64,000 nucleotides of DNA from Pyrinomonadaceae bacterium (lineage in GTDB: Bacteria; Acidobacteriota; Blastocatellia; Pyrinomonadales; Pyrinomonadaceae), in contig JACMJZ010000007.1 of assembly GCA_014380365.1 (NCBI GenBank), positions 124,001-188,000 on the forward strand, given 5' to 3'. The notes beneath the pieces are model-generated. The model did not search any database and was not told the DNA's origin. It worked only from the letters and a program-made list of their open reading frames with translations. The stretch's first letter is position 1; each line of letters starts with the position of its first letter. The translations under genes and the position numbers were made by a program. This document shows, piece after piece, positions 15,804-23,550 of this stretch.

Positions 15804-17072
15804 ATGGCAACTAGAGAAGCCTTCCAGGAAGAACTGAACCCCTTTGAGATCGCCAAGCAACAGTTCAATCGCGCGGCCGACTATCTAAACCTCGACGCTT
15901 CGCTGCGAAACGTTCTGCAGAGTCCTAAACGCCAGTTGATAGTTTCCATCCCGGTGAAAATGGACGGCGGCGACGTGCAGGTCTTCGAGGGCTATCGCGT
16001 CCAGCACAATATCGCGCGCGGGCCGGCCAAGGGCGGAATTCGCTACCATCCGAACGTGACGCTGGACGAGGTGAAGGCGCTGGCATCGTGGATGACCTGG
16101 AAGTGCGCGACGGTGGGTATTCCGTACGGCGGCGGCAAGGGGGGCGTCATTTGCGATCCGAAACGAATGTCGCGAGATGAGCTGGAGAGGCTGACGCGGC
16201 GTTACGCTTTCGAGATCGCGCCGATCATCGGTCCTGATCGCGACATTCCCGCGCCCGACGTTTACACCGACGAACAAACGATGGCCTGGATCATGGACAC
16301 CATTTCGATGGTGCGCGGACACACTGAACTCGGCGTGGTCACCGGCAAGCCAATTTCTTTGGGCGGTTCGCTGGGGCGTAGTGAAGCCACCGCGCGCGGC
16401 TGCCTGTACACTCTGCGCCAGGCTTGTCGCGTCATGGGAATGAGTCTCAAAGGCGCTCGCGTCGCGATACACGGGTTTGGAAACGCGGGGGCAAATATTT
16501 CGCACATGGTGGCGGCCGATGGAGCGCGGGTCGTAGCGATCTGCGATTCCAAAGTCGGACTCTATTCCGAAAGCGGGATCGACATACAGGAGGCTCTGCG
16601 CCACAAGAAGGAAACGAGCTCTTTGGGCGGAATGCTCGGTGTCAAAGAAATTCCCTGCGATGAAGTGTTGACGGTTGATTGCGATATTCTCCTGCCCTCG
16701 GCGCTTGAAAATGCAATTACGATGGCCAACGTCGGAAAGGTCAAAGCGAAGATTATCGCTGAACTCGCGAATGGCCCCACCACGCCCGGCGCGGACCGTG
16801 TGTTCGCCGATCAGGGTGTTTTCCTGGTCCCCGACATTCTCGCCAACGCAGGCGGCGTGACTGTTAGTTACTACGAATGGGTCCAGGACCAGAACTCTTT
16901 CTTTTGGCCGGAGAAGAAGATCAACGACACACTGGAGCTGGCGATGCGAGCGGCATTTGATTCCGTCTACGAAACGGCAAAGCGTTACGACACGGACATG
17001 CGAACGGGAGCGTACATCCTGGCTGTCGATCGCGTCGCCGAAGCCACCCGCGTCCGCGGCATTTTCCCGTAG
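15804..17072 (+). CDS. gdhA: Glutamate dehydrogenase (Glu/Leu/Phe/Val dehydrogenase family)
   Basis: 422 residues, the usual length of the NAD-type hexameric enzyme. The substrate-binding and catalytic region is clear: GPAKGGIRYHPNVTLDEVKALASWMTWK and PYGGGKGGV, with the catalytic lysine in GGGKGG. The dinucleotide-binding fingerprint is GFGNAGANISHMV (about 215-228). The C-terminus has ANAGGVTVSYYEWVQD. It interconverts glutamate and 2-oxoglutarate, linking carbon and nitrogen metabolism. AGGAG precedes the ATG. Whether NAD or NADP is used cannot be told safely. Confidence 0.93.
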   Translation: MATREAFQEELNPFEIAKQQFNRAADYLNLDASLRNVLQSPKRQLIVSIPVKMDGGDVQVFEGYRVQHNIARGPAKGGIRYHPNVTLDEVKALASWMTWKCATVGIPYGGGKGGVICDPKRMSRDELERLTRRYAFEIAPIIGPDRDIPAPDVYTDEQTMAWIMDTISMVRGHTELGVVTGKPISLGGSLGRSEATARGCLYTLRQACRVMGMSLKGARVAIHGFGNAGANISHMVAADGARVVAICDSKVGLYSESGIDIQEALRHKKETSSLGGMLGVKEIPCDEVLTVDCDILLPSALENAITMANVGKVKAKIIAELANGPTTPGADRVFADQGVFLVPDILANAGGVTVSYYEWVQDQNSFFWPEKKINDTLELAMRAAFDSVYETAKRYDTDMRTGAYILAVDRVAEATRVRGIFP

Positions 17073-17074
17073 GC

Positions 17075-17098
17075 TGGGAGCGCAGGCATCTTGCCTGC
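17075..17098. repeat. Palindromic repeat TGGGAGCGC-type
   Basis: TGGGAGCGCAGGCATCTTGC with a GCAGG...CCTGC hairpin, directly after the stop of the dehydrogenase gene. Same family as 6613, 25947 and 55980. Confidence 0.8.
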
Positions 17099-17136
17099 AA
17101 AGAGCGCGCAGCGCGAACGGCCGCGAGGGCAGAAGC

Positions 17137-17496
17137 ATGACAGCGTCCGACAAGATCACAATTTACGAAAAACCCACTTGAAGCAAGTGCCGGGAAATGG
17201 ACAAGCTGCTCCGTGAGAGCGGCACACCCTTCGAGAAGGTTAACTACTACCGAGCGCCCCTGACTGAGAAAAAACTCGCGGAGTTGATCCGCAAGATGAA
17301 GATCAAGCCCCGAGACCTGCTGCGCACGAGCGAGCAAATCTATAAGGAGCTGGGTTTACGCACTGCGGAGTTGTCCGACCACGAGATCATCTCGATCATG
17401 ATCAAGCATCCTGATCTAATTCAACGGCCAATTGTCGAACGCGGCAATCGCGCCGTGCTGGGACGCCCCACGGAAAACGTGAAGTCGCTCCTGTGA
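17137..17496 (+). CDS. ArsC/Spx-like thioredoxin-fold protein, probable selenoprotein (in-frame TGA = Sec15)
   Basis: Read through the TGA at 17179-17181, the frame from ATG 17137 gives a complete 119-residue ArsC-like protein. DKITIYEKPT-U-SKCREMDKLL matches the ArsC start in which the catalytic cysteine follows the first strand and a proline; here that position is TGA and Cys18 completes a UxxC pair. The rest is intact: Arg63 in DLLR, Arg97 in QRPIV and Arg110 in GRPTE are the three arginines that line the ArsC active site. No other stop interrupts it. A hairpin just downstream fits a bacterial SECIS. It would be an oxidoreductase acting with thiols, on arsenate or another oxidised group. 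A sequencing error or a pseudogene are the alternatives. Selenocysteine-insertion genes are not in this window. The ribosome-binding site is weak (GAGGG). Confidence 0.82.
17205..17223 (+). promoter_or_regulatory. Candidate bacterial SECIS hairpin
   Basis: GCTGCTC (17205-17211) pairs with GAGCGGC (17217-17223) along seven positions (one G-U), leaving a five-base loop CGTGA. The loop begins 31 bases after the TGA and has G at its second position. This agrees with the known spacing and loop rule for bacterial SECIS elements, which sit inside the coding sequence just after the Sec codon. An outer GTGCC/GGCAC pairing (17187-17191 with 17221-17225) is an alternative. Confidence 0.6.
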
Positions 17497-17499
17497 TTA

Positions 17500-17715
17500 T
17501 GCGAGAGCGCTGAAGCGCTCAATAAGGTAGCCAGGGGCAAGCGCGCAGCGCGTCGCCCCTGGATGAAGTCTCTAGTGGAACCGAGCCCTGAAGGGGCGCA
17601 ATAGCGATTCGTCTACTATTATGCGCCCCTATTGGGTGCTGAATCTTTAAACGTGGGAACCGGGGGCGGCGTGCTTCGCTCTTGCCCCTGGCTATTTTAT
17701 TCCGCGCCTTCGGCG
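17500..17715. repeat. Cluster of short palindromes in the spacer before radA
   Basis: This spacer is made of successive hairpins: GAGCGCTGAAGCGCTC, AGGGGC...GCCCCT around GCGCGCAGCGCG (17532-17562), GAGCCCTGAAGGGGCGCAAT facing ATGCGCCCCTATTGGG, a further CGGGGGC/GCCCCTG pair and CGCGCCTTCGGCGC. No coding frame is supported. Confidence 0.75.
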
Positions 17716-17773
17716 CTCCGATTACCTGGCTGAGGGCGACGCTCGCCGATCGAATATTCGAGAATCAAGACCT

Positions 17774-19138
17774 GTGAAAAAACCTGAAACAATTTTTGTC
17801 TGTCAGTCGTGTGGTCACCAGTCGCGCAAGTGGCTGGGAAAATGTTCGGAGTGCGGCGAATGGAACTCTCTAATTGAAGAGCGGGCTCAAGCAACCCGGA
17901 AGGGGGCGGGCCGCAGCGGCTTCAAACTGCGCGAAGTAGCGGCCGTGGCTTATTCAGAAATCGAATCTCAGGACGAAGCTCGAGTCTCCTCAGGAGTGAC
18001 CGAATTCGACCGCGTGCTCGGCGGCGGCATCGTTCCGGGAACGCTGGTGCTGATTGGCGGCGATCCGGGCATTGGAAAGAGTACGCTGCTGCTTCAAGTC
18101 GCGGACAAGCTCAGTGCGAACGAAGGAGCGGTGCTTTACGTTTCAGGCGAAGAGTCGGAGCGACAGATAAAACTACGCGGCGAGCGGCTGGGCATCGGCG
18201 CCAAAAATCTCTACCTGCTGCCGGAAACAAATCTCGAGAACATATTCCACGAAGTCGAGCGACTTAACCCCACGGCCATCGTGGTCGATTCCATTCAGAC
18301 TGTTTTCTCGGCGATGATCGAATCGGCGCCGGGCTCGGTTTCCCAGGTGAGGGAAGCCGCACATCAATTTCTATTGCTCGCCAAGAACCGCACCATTCCG
18401 ATTTTCCTGATCGGCCATATCACAAAAGACGGATCGATTGCCGGCCCCAAGGCATTGGAACACGTAGTTGACACCGTCCTATATTTTGAAGGCGAGCGAC
18501 ATCACAACCATCGCATTGTGCGCGCCGTCAAAAATCGTTTCGGCGCTGCCAACGAAATAGGAATTTTTGAAATGACCGGATCGGGGCTGGTGCCGGTGGC
18601 GAATCCGTCGCAGATGTTCCTGCAGGAGAGACCACAGAACGTCGCAGGTTCCGTGGTTACGGCTTGCATGGAAGGTACCCGCCCGCTGCTGGTGGAGATC
18701 CAGGCGCTGGTTTCAAAAACCAAATACGGGACGGGCCGGCGCATGACCCAGGGCGTGGATCAAAACCGCGTCGCACTCCTGATGGCAATGCTCGAAAGGC
18801 GCGTCGGCGTCGAGCTGTTGGGCGACGATGTCTTCGTCAATATCGCCGGTGGATTGGAAGTAGACGAACCGGCGGTTGATTTGGGCGTGGTTGCCGCCAT
18901 CGCATCGAGTTTTAGAAATACTCCGATTGACGCTCAGACCGCGGTGTTCGGCGAAGTTGGGTTAACTGGTGAAGTGCGGGCCACGACGCAGGCCGTGGTT
19001 CGCGCGCGGGAAGCGCAGGCACTTGGGTTCAAAACGATTATTATGCCTTCATCAAACACGTCCGGGTTGGAACGCATGCTGGGACTAAGGGCGGTTGGCG
19101 TACGCTCCGTTGAAGAAGCGCTGGATGCGTTGTTTTGA
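17774..19138 (+). CDS. radA: DNA repair protein RadA (Sms)
   Basis: 454 residues, the usual RadA length, starting with GTG at 17774. Domains in order: four-cysteine zinc finger (CQSCGHQSRKWLGKCSECGEW), RecA-like ATPase with Walker A GGDPGIGKSTLLLQV and a Walker B region (AIVVDSIQTV), the RadA-specific KNRFG motif (about 257-261), and a Lon-protease-like C-terminal domain without protease activity. RadA drives branch migration during homologous recombination in the cytoplasm. It stands alone between repeat-filled spacers. Confidence 0.97.
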   Translation: MKKPETIFVCQSCGHQSRKWLGKCSECGEWNSLIEERAQATRKGAGRSGFKLREVAAVAYSEIESQDEARVSSGVTEFDRVLGGGIVPGTLVLIGGDPGIGKSTLLLQVADKLSANEGAVLYVSGEESERQIKLRGERLGIGAKNLYLLPETNLENIFHEVERLNPTAIVVDSIQTVFSAMIESAPGSVSQVREAAHQFLLLAKNRTIPIFLIGHITKDGSIAGPKALEHVVDTVLYFEGERHHNHRIVRAVKNRFGAANEIGIFEMTGSGLVPVANPSQMFLQERPQNVAGSVVTACMEGTRPLLVEIQALVSKTKYGTGRRMTQGVDQNRVALLMAMLERRVGVELLGDDVFVNIAGGLEVDEPAVDLGVVAAIASSFRNTPIDAQTAVFGEVGLTGEVRATTQAVVRAREAQALGFKTIIMPSSNTSGLERMLGLRAVGVRSVEEALDALF

Positions 19139-19148
19139 CAGAAACAGA

Positions 19149-19251
19149 ATCCGCAGATTTCGCAGATTACACAGATTTACGATTCCCGGCTTTAGAGAGA
19201 AACCGTCATCAGCTGTCACGCTTAATCTGTGAATCTGCGTAATCTGCGGAT
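19149..19251. repeat. Inverted repeat element (CAGATTACACAGATT vocabulary)
   Basis: Left arm 19149-19177 and right arm 19224-19251 are near-perfect complements built from repeated (C)AGATT units. A lone arm of the same family occurs at 32060-32090, after the cytidine deaminase gene. Confidence 0.85.
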
Positions 19252-19536
19252 ACATAGCAGCCCTGGGAGGTAAAGCCCCTGGGCCCTTCGACAGGAGCCG
19301 TCTACTTGCCCGCGGTTCTTACGAGGTGTAATCTATTAGCACCCCCGCAGCAGTCAGGTTTTAGCATCGTTTCAACTCTCCCGGTTTTCGCCCCCTTTAG
19401 AATAAATGTTATCCAGCGCTGCTCTCCGCGAGTGGCGCGACGAGGCTCGGTTCCAGGATTGCGCAGCCTCCGGTAGTTAGCGCAGAGCCTTCAATGGTCG
19501 CTTGAGTTTTTCAGCATTCTAACGCGCGAGGTAACT
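19252..19536. other. Spacer upstream of the lectin-like protein gene
   Basis: No gene is recognised. A GAGG site at 19528-19531 precedes the ATG at 19537. The promoter is not obvious. Confidence 0.4.
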
Positions 19537-20739
19537 ATGATGAAAAAGATAATTCTTGCTTTCTTGATTACGCTGGCTGCCGTCTCGGTAGCCGCGGCAG
19601 ACACCATCTATTTGCGCAGCGGAACCTCGGTGCGCGGCACAGTGCTGGGCTATATCAACGGACGCTTCGCTGTTCGTCTGACAACCAGCGCAACGCTGCC
19701 GGTGAGTTCTCCGACTAATCGCGGTCAAAGCGGAACCTCCGCGGGAACTCGGACGGTTAGCGCGGGCGAAGTGATTTTCCTGCGGCCGCGCGAGATTGAC
19801 CGTATTGAAATCGAGGGCCGTTCGCTCGATGACGCGCGCTACCAAACGCGTACGGTCGATGTTTCGCTGAGTTCAAATTGGATCGATAGCGGAGTTGATT
19901 TGCGGCGCGGCGAACGAGTCAAAGTTGATGCAACCGGGACCATCTATGCAAACCGTTCGCGTATCACGCCAGCCGGTTTGAGCACCACTGATCCCAACGC
20001 TCCCTTGCCGCGAGCTCCTGAAGGAGCGCTGATCGGTGTGGTGGGTAACGACAATGATTCGCCTGTTGTCCAGATTGGCGCCGCCAGTGAATTCACGGCG
20101 GATCGCGATGGCCGACTCTATCTGACAGTTAACCGAGGTTCCTACACTGATGCGCGCGGCGCCTACAACGTCCGCATTCAGAAGGAGCTGGATCTTTCCG
20201 CGATGGCCAGGACTGCGGACGATAGAAATGAAACTTACGATCCGTTTGGCATCCCGGGAGAAACAGGTTCCGGCCAGGTTCGTTCGCGCCAGCCTGGCAG
20301 CGGTAACAACCCAATCGGTAACAACCCGAACAGAGATCGCCGCAACCGAACGCTCGAGCGAATGGTTGAAGTGCAGGGTAACGCGTCACGCGGCATGGAC
20401 ACCGGTATCGACTTGCGCACAGGCGATCAGGTGACCATCAGCGCTACGGGGAATGTGACAGCGGGCAGACGCGCAGGCGTCGTTTCACCCGATGGCGGTC
20501 GTGCCGGTATTGGCGGCGCCTTGATGGGAACTCGGCCGGTTCCCAGCGCCGGCGTGGGCGCGCTGATTGGAATTATTCTTCAATCAAATGGACAGTCGAC
20601 GCAGGCGTTCCTGATCGGCAGTCAACAGACTTTCACGGTACCGGCTGACGGGAGATTGTTCCTTTTGGTAAACGACGACAACTTTTCCGATAACAGCGGT
20701 AGCTTTAGCGCCCGGATTGTCTATCCTGACAACAGGTAG
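19537..20739 (+). CDS. Exported protein with two PA-IL (LecA)-like lectin domains
   Basis: 400 residues. A signal peptide (MMKKIILAFLITLAAVSVAAA) is followed by a short strand-rich domain (DTIYLRSGTSVRGTVLGYINGRFAVRL) of the kind found in periplasmic proteins. Then come two copies of a beta-sandwich domain (about 107-225 and 270-400), each opening V.(V/L)..(N/S)...(D)(S/T)GIDLR.G(D/E).V...ATG and closing with F......GRL(Y/F)L.VN...(Y/F).D..G.(Y/F)..RI. This pattern is that of LecA/PA-IL-type galactose-binding lectins. Sugar binding is inferred, not shown. A serine/glycine/asparagine-rich linker joins the copies. Confidence 0.78.
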   Translation: MMKKIILAFLITLAAVSVAAADTIYLRSGTSVRGTVLGYINGRFAVRLTTSATLPVSSPTNRGQSGTSAGTRTVSAGEVIFLRPREIDRIEIEGRSLDDARYQTRTVDVSLSSNWIDSGVDLRRGERVKVDATGTIYANRSRITPAGLSTTDPNAPLPRAPEGALIGVVGNDNDSPVVQIGAASEFTADRDGRLYLTVNRGSYTDARGAYNVRIQKELDLSAMARTADDRNETYDPFGIPGETGSGQVRSRQPGSGNNPIGNNPNRDRRNRTLERMVEVQGNASRGMDTGIDLRTGDQVTISATGNVTAGRRAGVVSPDGGRAGIGGALMGTRPVPSAGVGALIGIILQSNGQSTQAFLIGSQQTFTVPADGRLFLLVNDDNFSDNSGSFSARIVYPDNR

Positions 20740-20754
20740 GCCGAGGAAATACTC

Positions 20755-20910
20755 GCGGCTTTGCCGCCGCACAGTGCGGAAAGGCTCAGCCTTTCCGATT
20801 CTTCCTTTTCTTTTTGAGGCTGCGCCTCAACTGAGGCGTAGCCTCATGCAGTTTTTTGGAGAGTTGCCGGTAAGGCAAAGCCTTACCGCACTGTGCGGCG
20901 GCTAAGCCGC
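20755..20910. repeat. Cloverleaf-shaped inverted repeat (25-bp outer stem, three inner hairpins)
   Basis: Outer arms 20755-20779 and 20886-20910 match at 24 of 25 positions. Inside lie three hairpins: GGAAAGGC/GCCTTTCC (20778-20796), GAGGCT.CGCCTC/GAGGCG.AGCCTC (20816-20845) and GGTAAGGC/GCCTTACC (20869-20887). Transcribed or extruded, it would form a four-way junction. There is no tRNA-like anticodon or TPsiC sequence. Confidence 0.88.
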
Positions 20911-21014
20911 AAGCGCCGACTGGATCACACAATCTCCCTCAGCCCTCCGTAAATTAGCTAGCCAAAAGGTTTTTGGTGACGGGTAAGTGTCGGCGTGCTA
21001 AGATTCCCGCCATT

Positions 21015-22133
21015 ATGCGTGCTGATGTCATCATTATTCGCCTTATTTTTACTGCATTCCTGGTTGCTGCTGGATACTTCCTCAAACCCGTCGGCGAAGC
21101 CTGGTTCTCAGCAGGCCTCGGCGGGCTCATCGCAGTTTGCATTATCCTTTTTGAGTTAAGAATCCGACGTGCGACTTTGAAGACCCTCATCGGCGCCGCT
21201 GTCGGTTCAATCCTGGGGATAATCGGCGCCTTCCTGATTGGGCTCCTAATCAGTCGACAGCAGAGCTCGGCAGTTCCGGCGGAAGTCAAAACTTTCGTGA
21301 CTCTGGCACTGACATTTTTTATGGCCTACGTCGGTCTGATGGTCGGGGCGGCGAAAGGCGACTACCTGGAGCTTTCTGCTCTGGGAGGAATACTTTCCGA
21401 TAAGGCCACACGGCGTGACCTAAAAATTCTCGATACGTCGGTGATCATCGACGGCCGCATCGCCGACGTGGCCGAGACTGGTTTCCTTACCGGGACGCTA
21501 ATCATTCCCCAATTCATCCTGCGGGAGTTGCAACAAGTGGCCGACTCGCCGGACTCATCAAAACGCCAGCGTGGCCGGCGAGGGCTGGACATGCTCCAGC
21601 GTTTGCAGAACAACAGTTCGTTAGACATTCAAATTGTTGAGACTGATTTTCCGGCGGTGAAAGAAGTCGACTTGAAGTTGATTGAGTTAGGCAAACAACT
21701 CAACGCCGTGATTGTTACCAACGACTTCAATCTCAACAAAGTGTCTCAAGTGCGCGGGGTCGATGTGCTCAACATTAATGAGTTGGCCAACGCACTGAAA
21801 CCCGTTGTGCTCCCCGGCGAAGCAATGCGGGTGTTCATCCTGAAGGAAGGCAAGGAATACAATCAGGGCGTGGCTTATCTCGACGACGGCACAATGGTCG
21901 TCGTAGATAATGCGCGACGTCTGATCGGCAAAAACACGGACATTGCGGTAACCAGCGTGCTGCAAACCACTGCCGGCAAAATGATCTTTGGTCGACTTTG
22001 GGAAGAGCGGGAAGTCGGCGCGAACACTGGGGAACATCGCCTCAATGGCTCGACGCGACGCCCATCGCGAGATTCCCGCACCGGCCCCGTGCCTGTGAGA
22101 ATAGCCGACAGCGAGCCGATAGCAGAACTGTAA
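21015..22133 (+). CDS. PIN/TRAM-domain membrane protein (YacL family)
   Basis: 372 residues from ATG 21015, preferred over an upstream GTG because the membrane part begins at once. Four membrane helices occupy about 1-115. A PIN nuclease domain follows (about 135-270: LDTSVIIDGRIADV with the first acidic residue, LRELQQVADS, and IVTNDFNLNKV), then a TRAM RNA-binding domain to the end (VFILKEGKEYNQGVAYLDDGTMVVVDNARRLIG). YacL-type proteins are thought to be membrane-tethered ribonucleases. In many bacteria this gene lies directly before ispD, as it does here. Confidence 0.92.
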   Translation: MRADVIIIRLIFTAFLVAAGYFLKPVGEAWFSAGLGGLIAVCIILFELRIRRATLKTLIGAAVGSILGIIGAFLIGLLISRQQSSAVPAEVKTFVTLALTFFMAYVGLMVGAAKGDYLELSALGGILSDKATRRDLKILDTSVIIDGRIADVAETGFLTGTLIIPQFILRELQQVADSPDSSKRQRGRRGLDMLQRLQNNSSLDIQIVETDFPAVKEVDLKLIELGKQLNAVIVTNDFNLNKVSQVRGVDVLNINELANALKPVVLPGEAMRVFILKEGKEYNQGVAYLDDGTMVVVDNARRLIGKNTDIAVTSVLQTTAGKMIFGRLWEEREVGANTGEHRLNGSTRRPSRDSRTGPVPVRIADSEPIAEL

Positions 22134-22137
22134 AAAC

Positions 22138-22216
22138 GACGGACGACGGACGACGGTCGACCGTTGATCGAGCAGGAGATGGTTAGTCTCCGTCACCGGT
22201 CGTCGGTCGTCCGTCC
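22138..22216. repeat. Inverted repeat element (GGACGACGGACGACGG vocabulary)
   Basis: ACGACGGACGACGGACGACG on the left is answered by CGGTCGTCGGTCGTCCGTCC on the right, with about 30 bases between. It fills the spacer before ispD and ends six bases short of its ATG, leaving no room for a standard ribosome-binding site. Confidence 0.85.
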
Positions 22217-22221
22217 TTCTT

Positions 22222-22914
22222 ATGAATGTCGCAATCATTGCCGCCGCCGGACAGGGTACCCGGATGGCGGGCACGCGGCCGAAGCAGTTTCTGGAGCTAG
22301 CGGGGACGCCGATCATATTCCACACACTCAAAGCCTTCGAGGAGTGTGATGCGATTCAGGAAATCATCGTCGTCATACGCGCAGAAGACTCCGCTCATTT
22401 TCTCGCCCTTGCTCAACAACAAAATCTCAGAAAGCTCGCCAAGGTTGTACCTGGAGGTGCAACTCGCGCCGAATCCGTGTTGCATGGTTTGCAGGCCGTG
22501 CGCGAAGCGACCGCCGAAATAGTTGCTGTTCACGATGGTGTGCGTCCCTTTATCACACCTGACGAAATTGCGCGGACAGTCGAGGCGGCCAGGTGCGAAG
22601 GTGCCGCAATCCTCGTGACTACCCCTGTCGACACAATGAAAGAAGTCAGCGCTGGAGCTGTTGTCAGGACTCTGAACCGCGTCGAGCTCCGAAACGCGCT
22701 GACACCCCAGTGCTTTACCTATAAACTACTTCGCCACGCCTACGAGGAGGCAGACGTTCTTGATCCGACGTTAACGGACGAGAGTTCGCTCGTTGAGCGT
22801 CTGGGCGTCAGGATCGTTACGGTTGAGGGAAGTTCGCGCAATATCAAGATAACTCGCGAAGCGGATCTAGCAGTGGCGGAAGCATTGCTGAAGCAAGTGG
22901 GCAGTGGGCAGTGA
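22222..22914 (+). CDS. ispD: 2-C-methyl-D-erythritol 4-phosphate cytidylyltransferase
   Basis: 230 residues, the usual length. It opens with the nucleotide-binding signature AIIAAAGQGTRMAGTRPKQFLELAGTPII and has the family motif VHDGVRPFI, with TPVDTMKEV and LTDESSLVERLG further on. It joins CTP to MEP in the non-mevalonate isoprenoid pathway, and ispF follows. The last residues (VGSGQ) and the stop codon are encoded by a GCAGTGGGCAGTGAGCAG-type repeat, so the 3' end of the gene has been remodelled by the repeat. Confidence 0.96.
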   Translation: MNVAIIAAAGQGTRMAGTRPKQFLELAGTPIIFHTLKAFEECDAIQEIIVVIRAEDSAHFLALAQQQNLRKLAKVVPGGATRAESVLHGLQAVREATAEIVAVHDGVRPFITPDEIARTVEAARCEGAAILVTTPVDTMKEVSAGAVVRTLNRVELRNALTPQCFTYKLLRHAYEEADVLDPTLTDESSLVERLGVRIVTVEGSSRNIKITREADLAVAEALLKQVGSGQ

Positions 22915-23046
22915 GCAGCGGCAGTAAAATCCAGTGGTTTAGCGATGGGAGTTGCCAACAAAGTGATTACTAACAAACCATTATCTGCGCACTGCGCACT
23001 GCCCCCTGCTCATTGATTATCTGCCCACTGGCCACTGCTCACTAAT
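22897..23046. repeat. GCAGTGGGCAGTGAGCAG-type inverted element between ispD and ispF
   Basis: GTGGGCAGTGGGCAGTGAGC (22899-22918) at the left is answered by several CACTG(C/G)(C/G)CACTGCTCACT units at the right (22988-23043). The left arm contains the ispD stop codon. The right arm ends ten bases before the ispF ATG. Confidence 0.8.
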
Positions 23047-23050
23047 ACTT

Positions 23051-23524
23051 ATGTTTCGAATTGGCATCGGCAACGACATACACAAGCTGGTTGAGGGCCG
23101 TCCACTTATCTTGGGCGGGACTCATGTTGCTGCCGATCGCGGTGGCGACGGCCATTCTGATGCGGACGTTCTACTGCATGCAATTGCTGATGCAATTCTG
23201 GGCGCTCTGTGCGAAGGAGATATTGGAGTACATTTTCCCGACACAGATGCGCAGTGGAAGGATGCGAATAGCTTGCAGTTACTTTCGCGCGTGGCCTGGT
23301 TGGCCCATGAGCGGGGGCTTCATGTGGTGAACGTTGACGCCACGATTATGCTGGAGAGCCCAAAGCTGCGTCCGCATGTGTTTTCCATGCGAGAGAATAT
23401 CGCCGAAGTTCTCGGGGTTGATGCTTCGTGCGTGAGTGTGAAGGCCAAAACGGCGGAAGGACTTGACGCCGTCGGCCAGGGCCTCGCGGTATCGGCCCAG
23501 GCTGTCGTCCTGCTTGAATCGTAA
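23051..23524 (+). CDS. ispF: 2-C-methyl-D-erythritol 2,4-cyclodiphosphate synthase
   Basis: 157 residues, the usual size. Metal-binding residues are seen in IGNDIHKL (Asp/His pair near residues 8-10) and the HSDADVLLHAIADAILGA helix. GDIGVHFPDTD and the C-terminal VSVKAKTAEGLDAVGQG are also diagnostic. It forms the cyclic diphosphate in the MEP pathway. ispD-ispF adjacency is common. Confidence 0.97.
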   Translation: MFRIGIGNDIHKLVEGRPLILGGTHVAADRGGDGHSDADVLLHAIADAILGALCEGDIGVHFPDTDAQWKDANSLQLLSRVAWLAHERGLHVVNVDATIMLESPKLRPHVFSMRENIAEVLGVDASCVSVKAKTAEGLDAVGQGLAVSAQAVVLLES

Positions 23525-23550
23525 CTCGCGTTACAGCTAAGAGGAATCAT

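Noticed and set aside
15885..17159. Long minus-strand frame (424 residues) opposite the glutamate dehydrogenase gene
   Set aside because: Arises from the codon bias of the real gene; no recognisable motif or ribosome-binding site.
17179..17181. TGA as an ordinary frameshift or a decayed gene
   Set aside because: The frame is intact on both sides, all other key residues are present and the TGA falls exactly at the catalytic cysteine with a fitting hairpin after it; kept as an alternative but judged less likely.
20755..20910. Cloverleaf element as a tRNA gene
   Set aside because: Arms and total length do not fit a tRNA; no TPsiC or anticodon-loop sequence.
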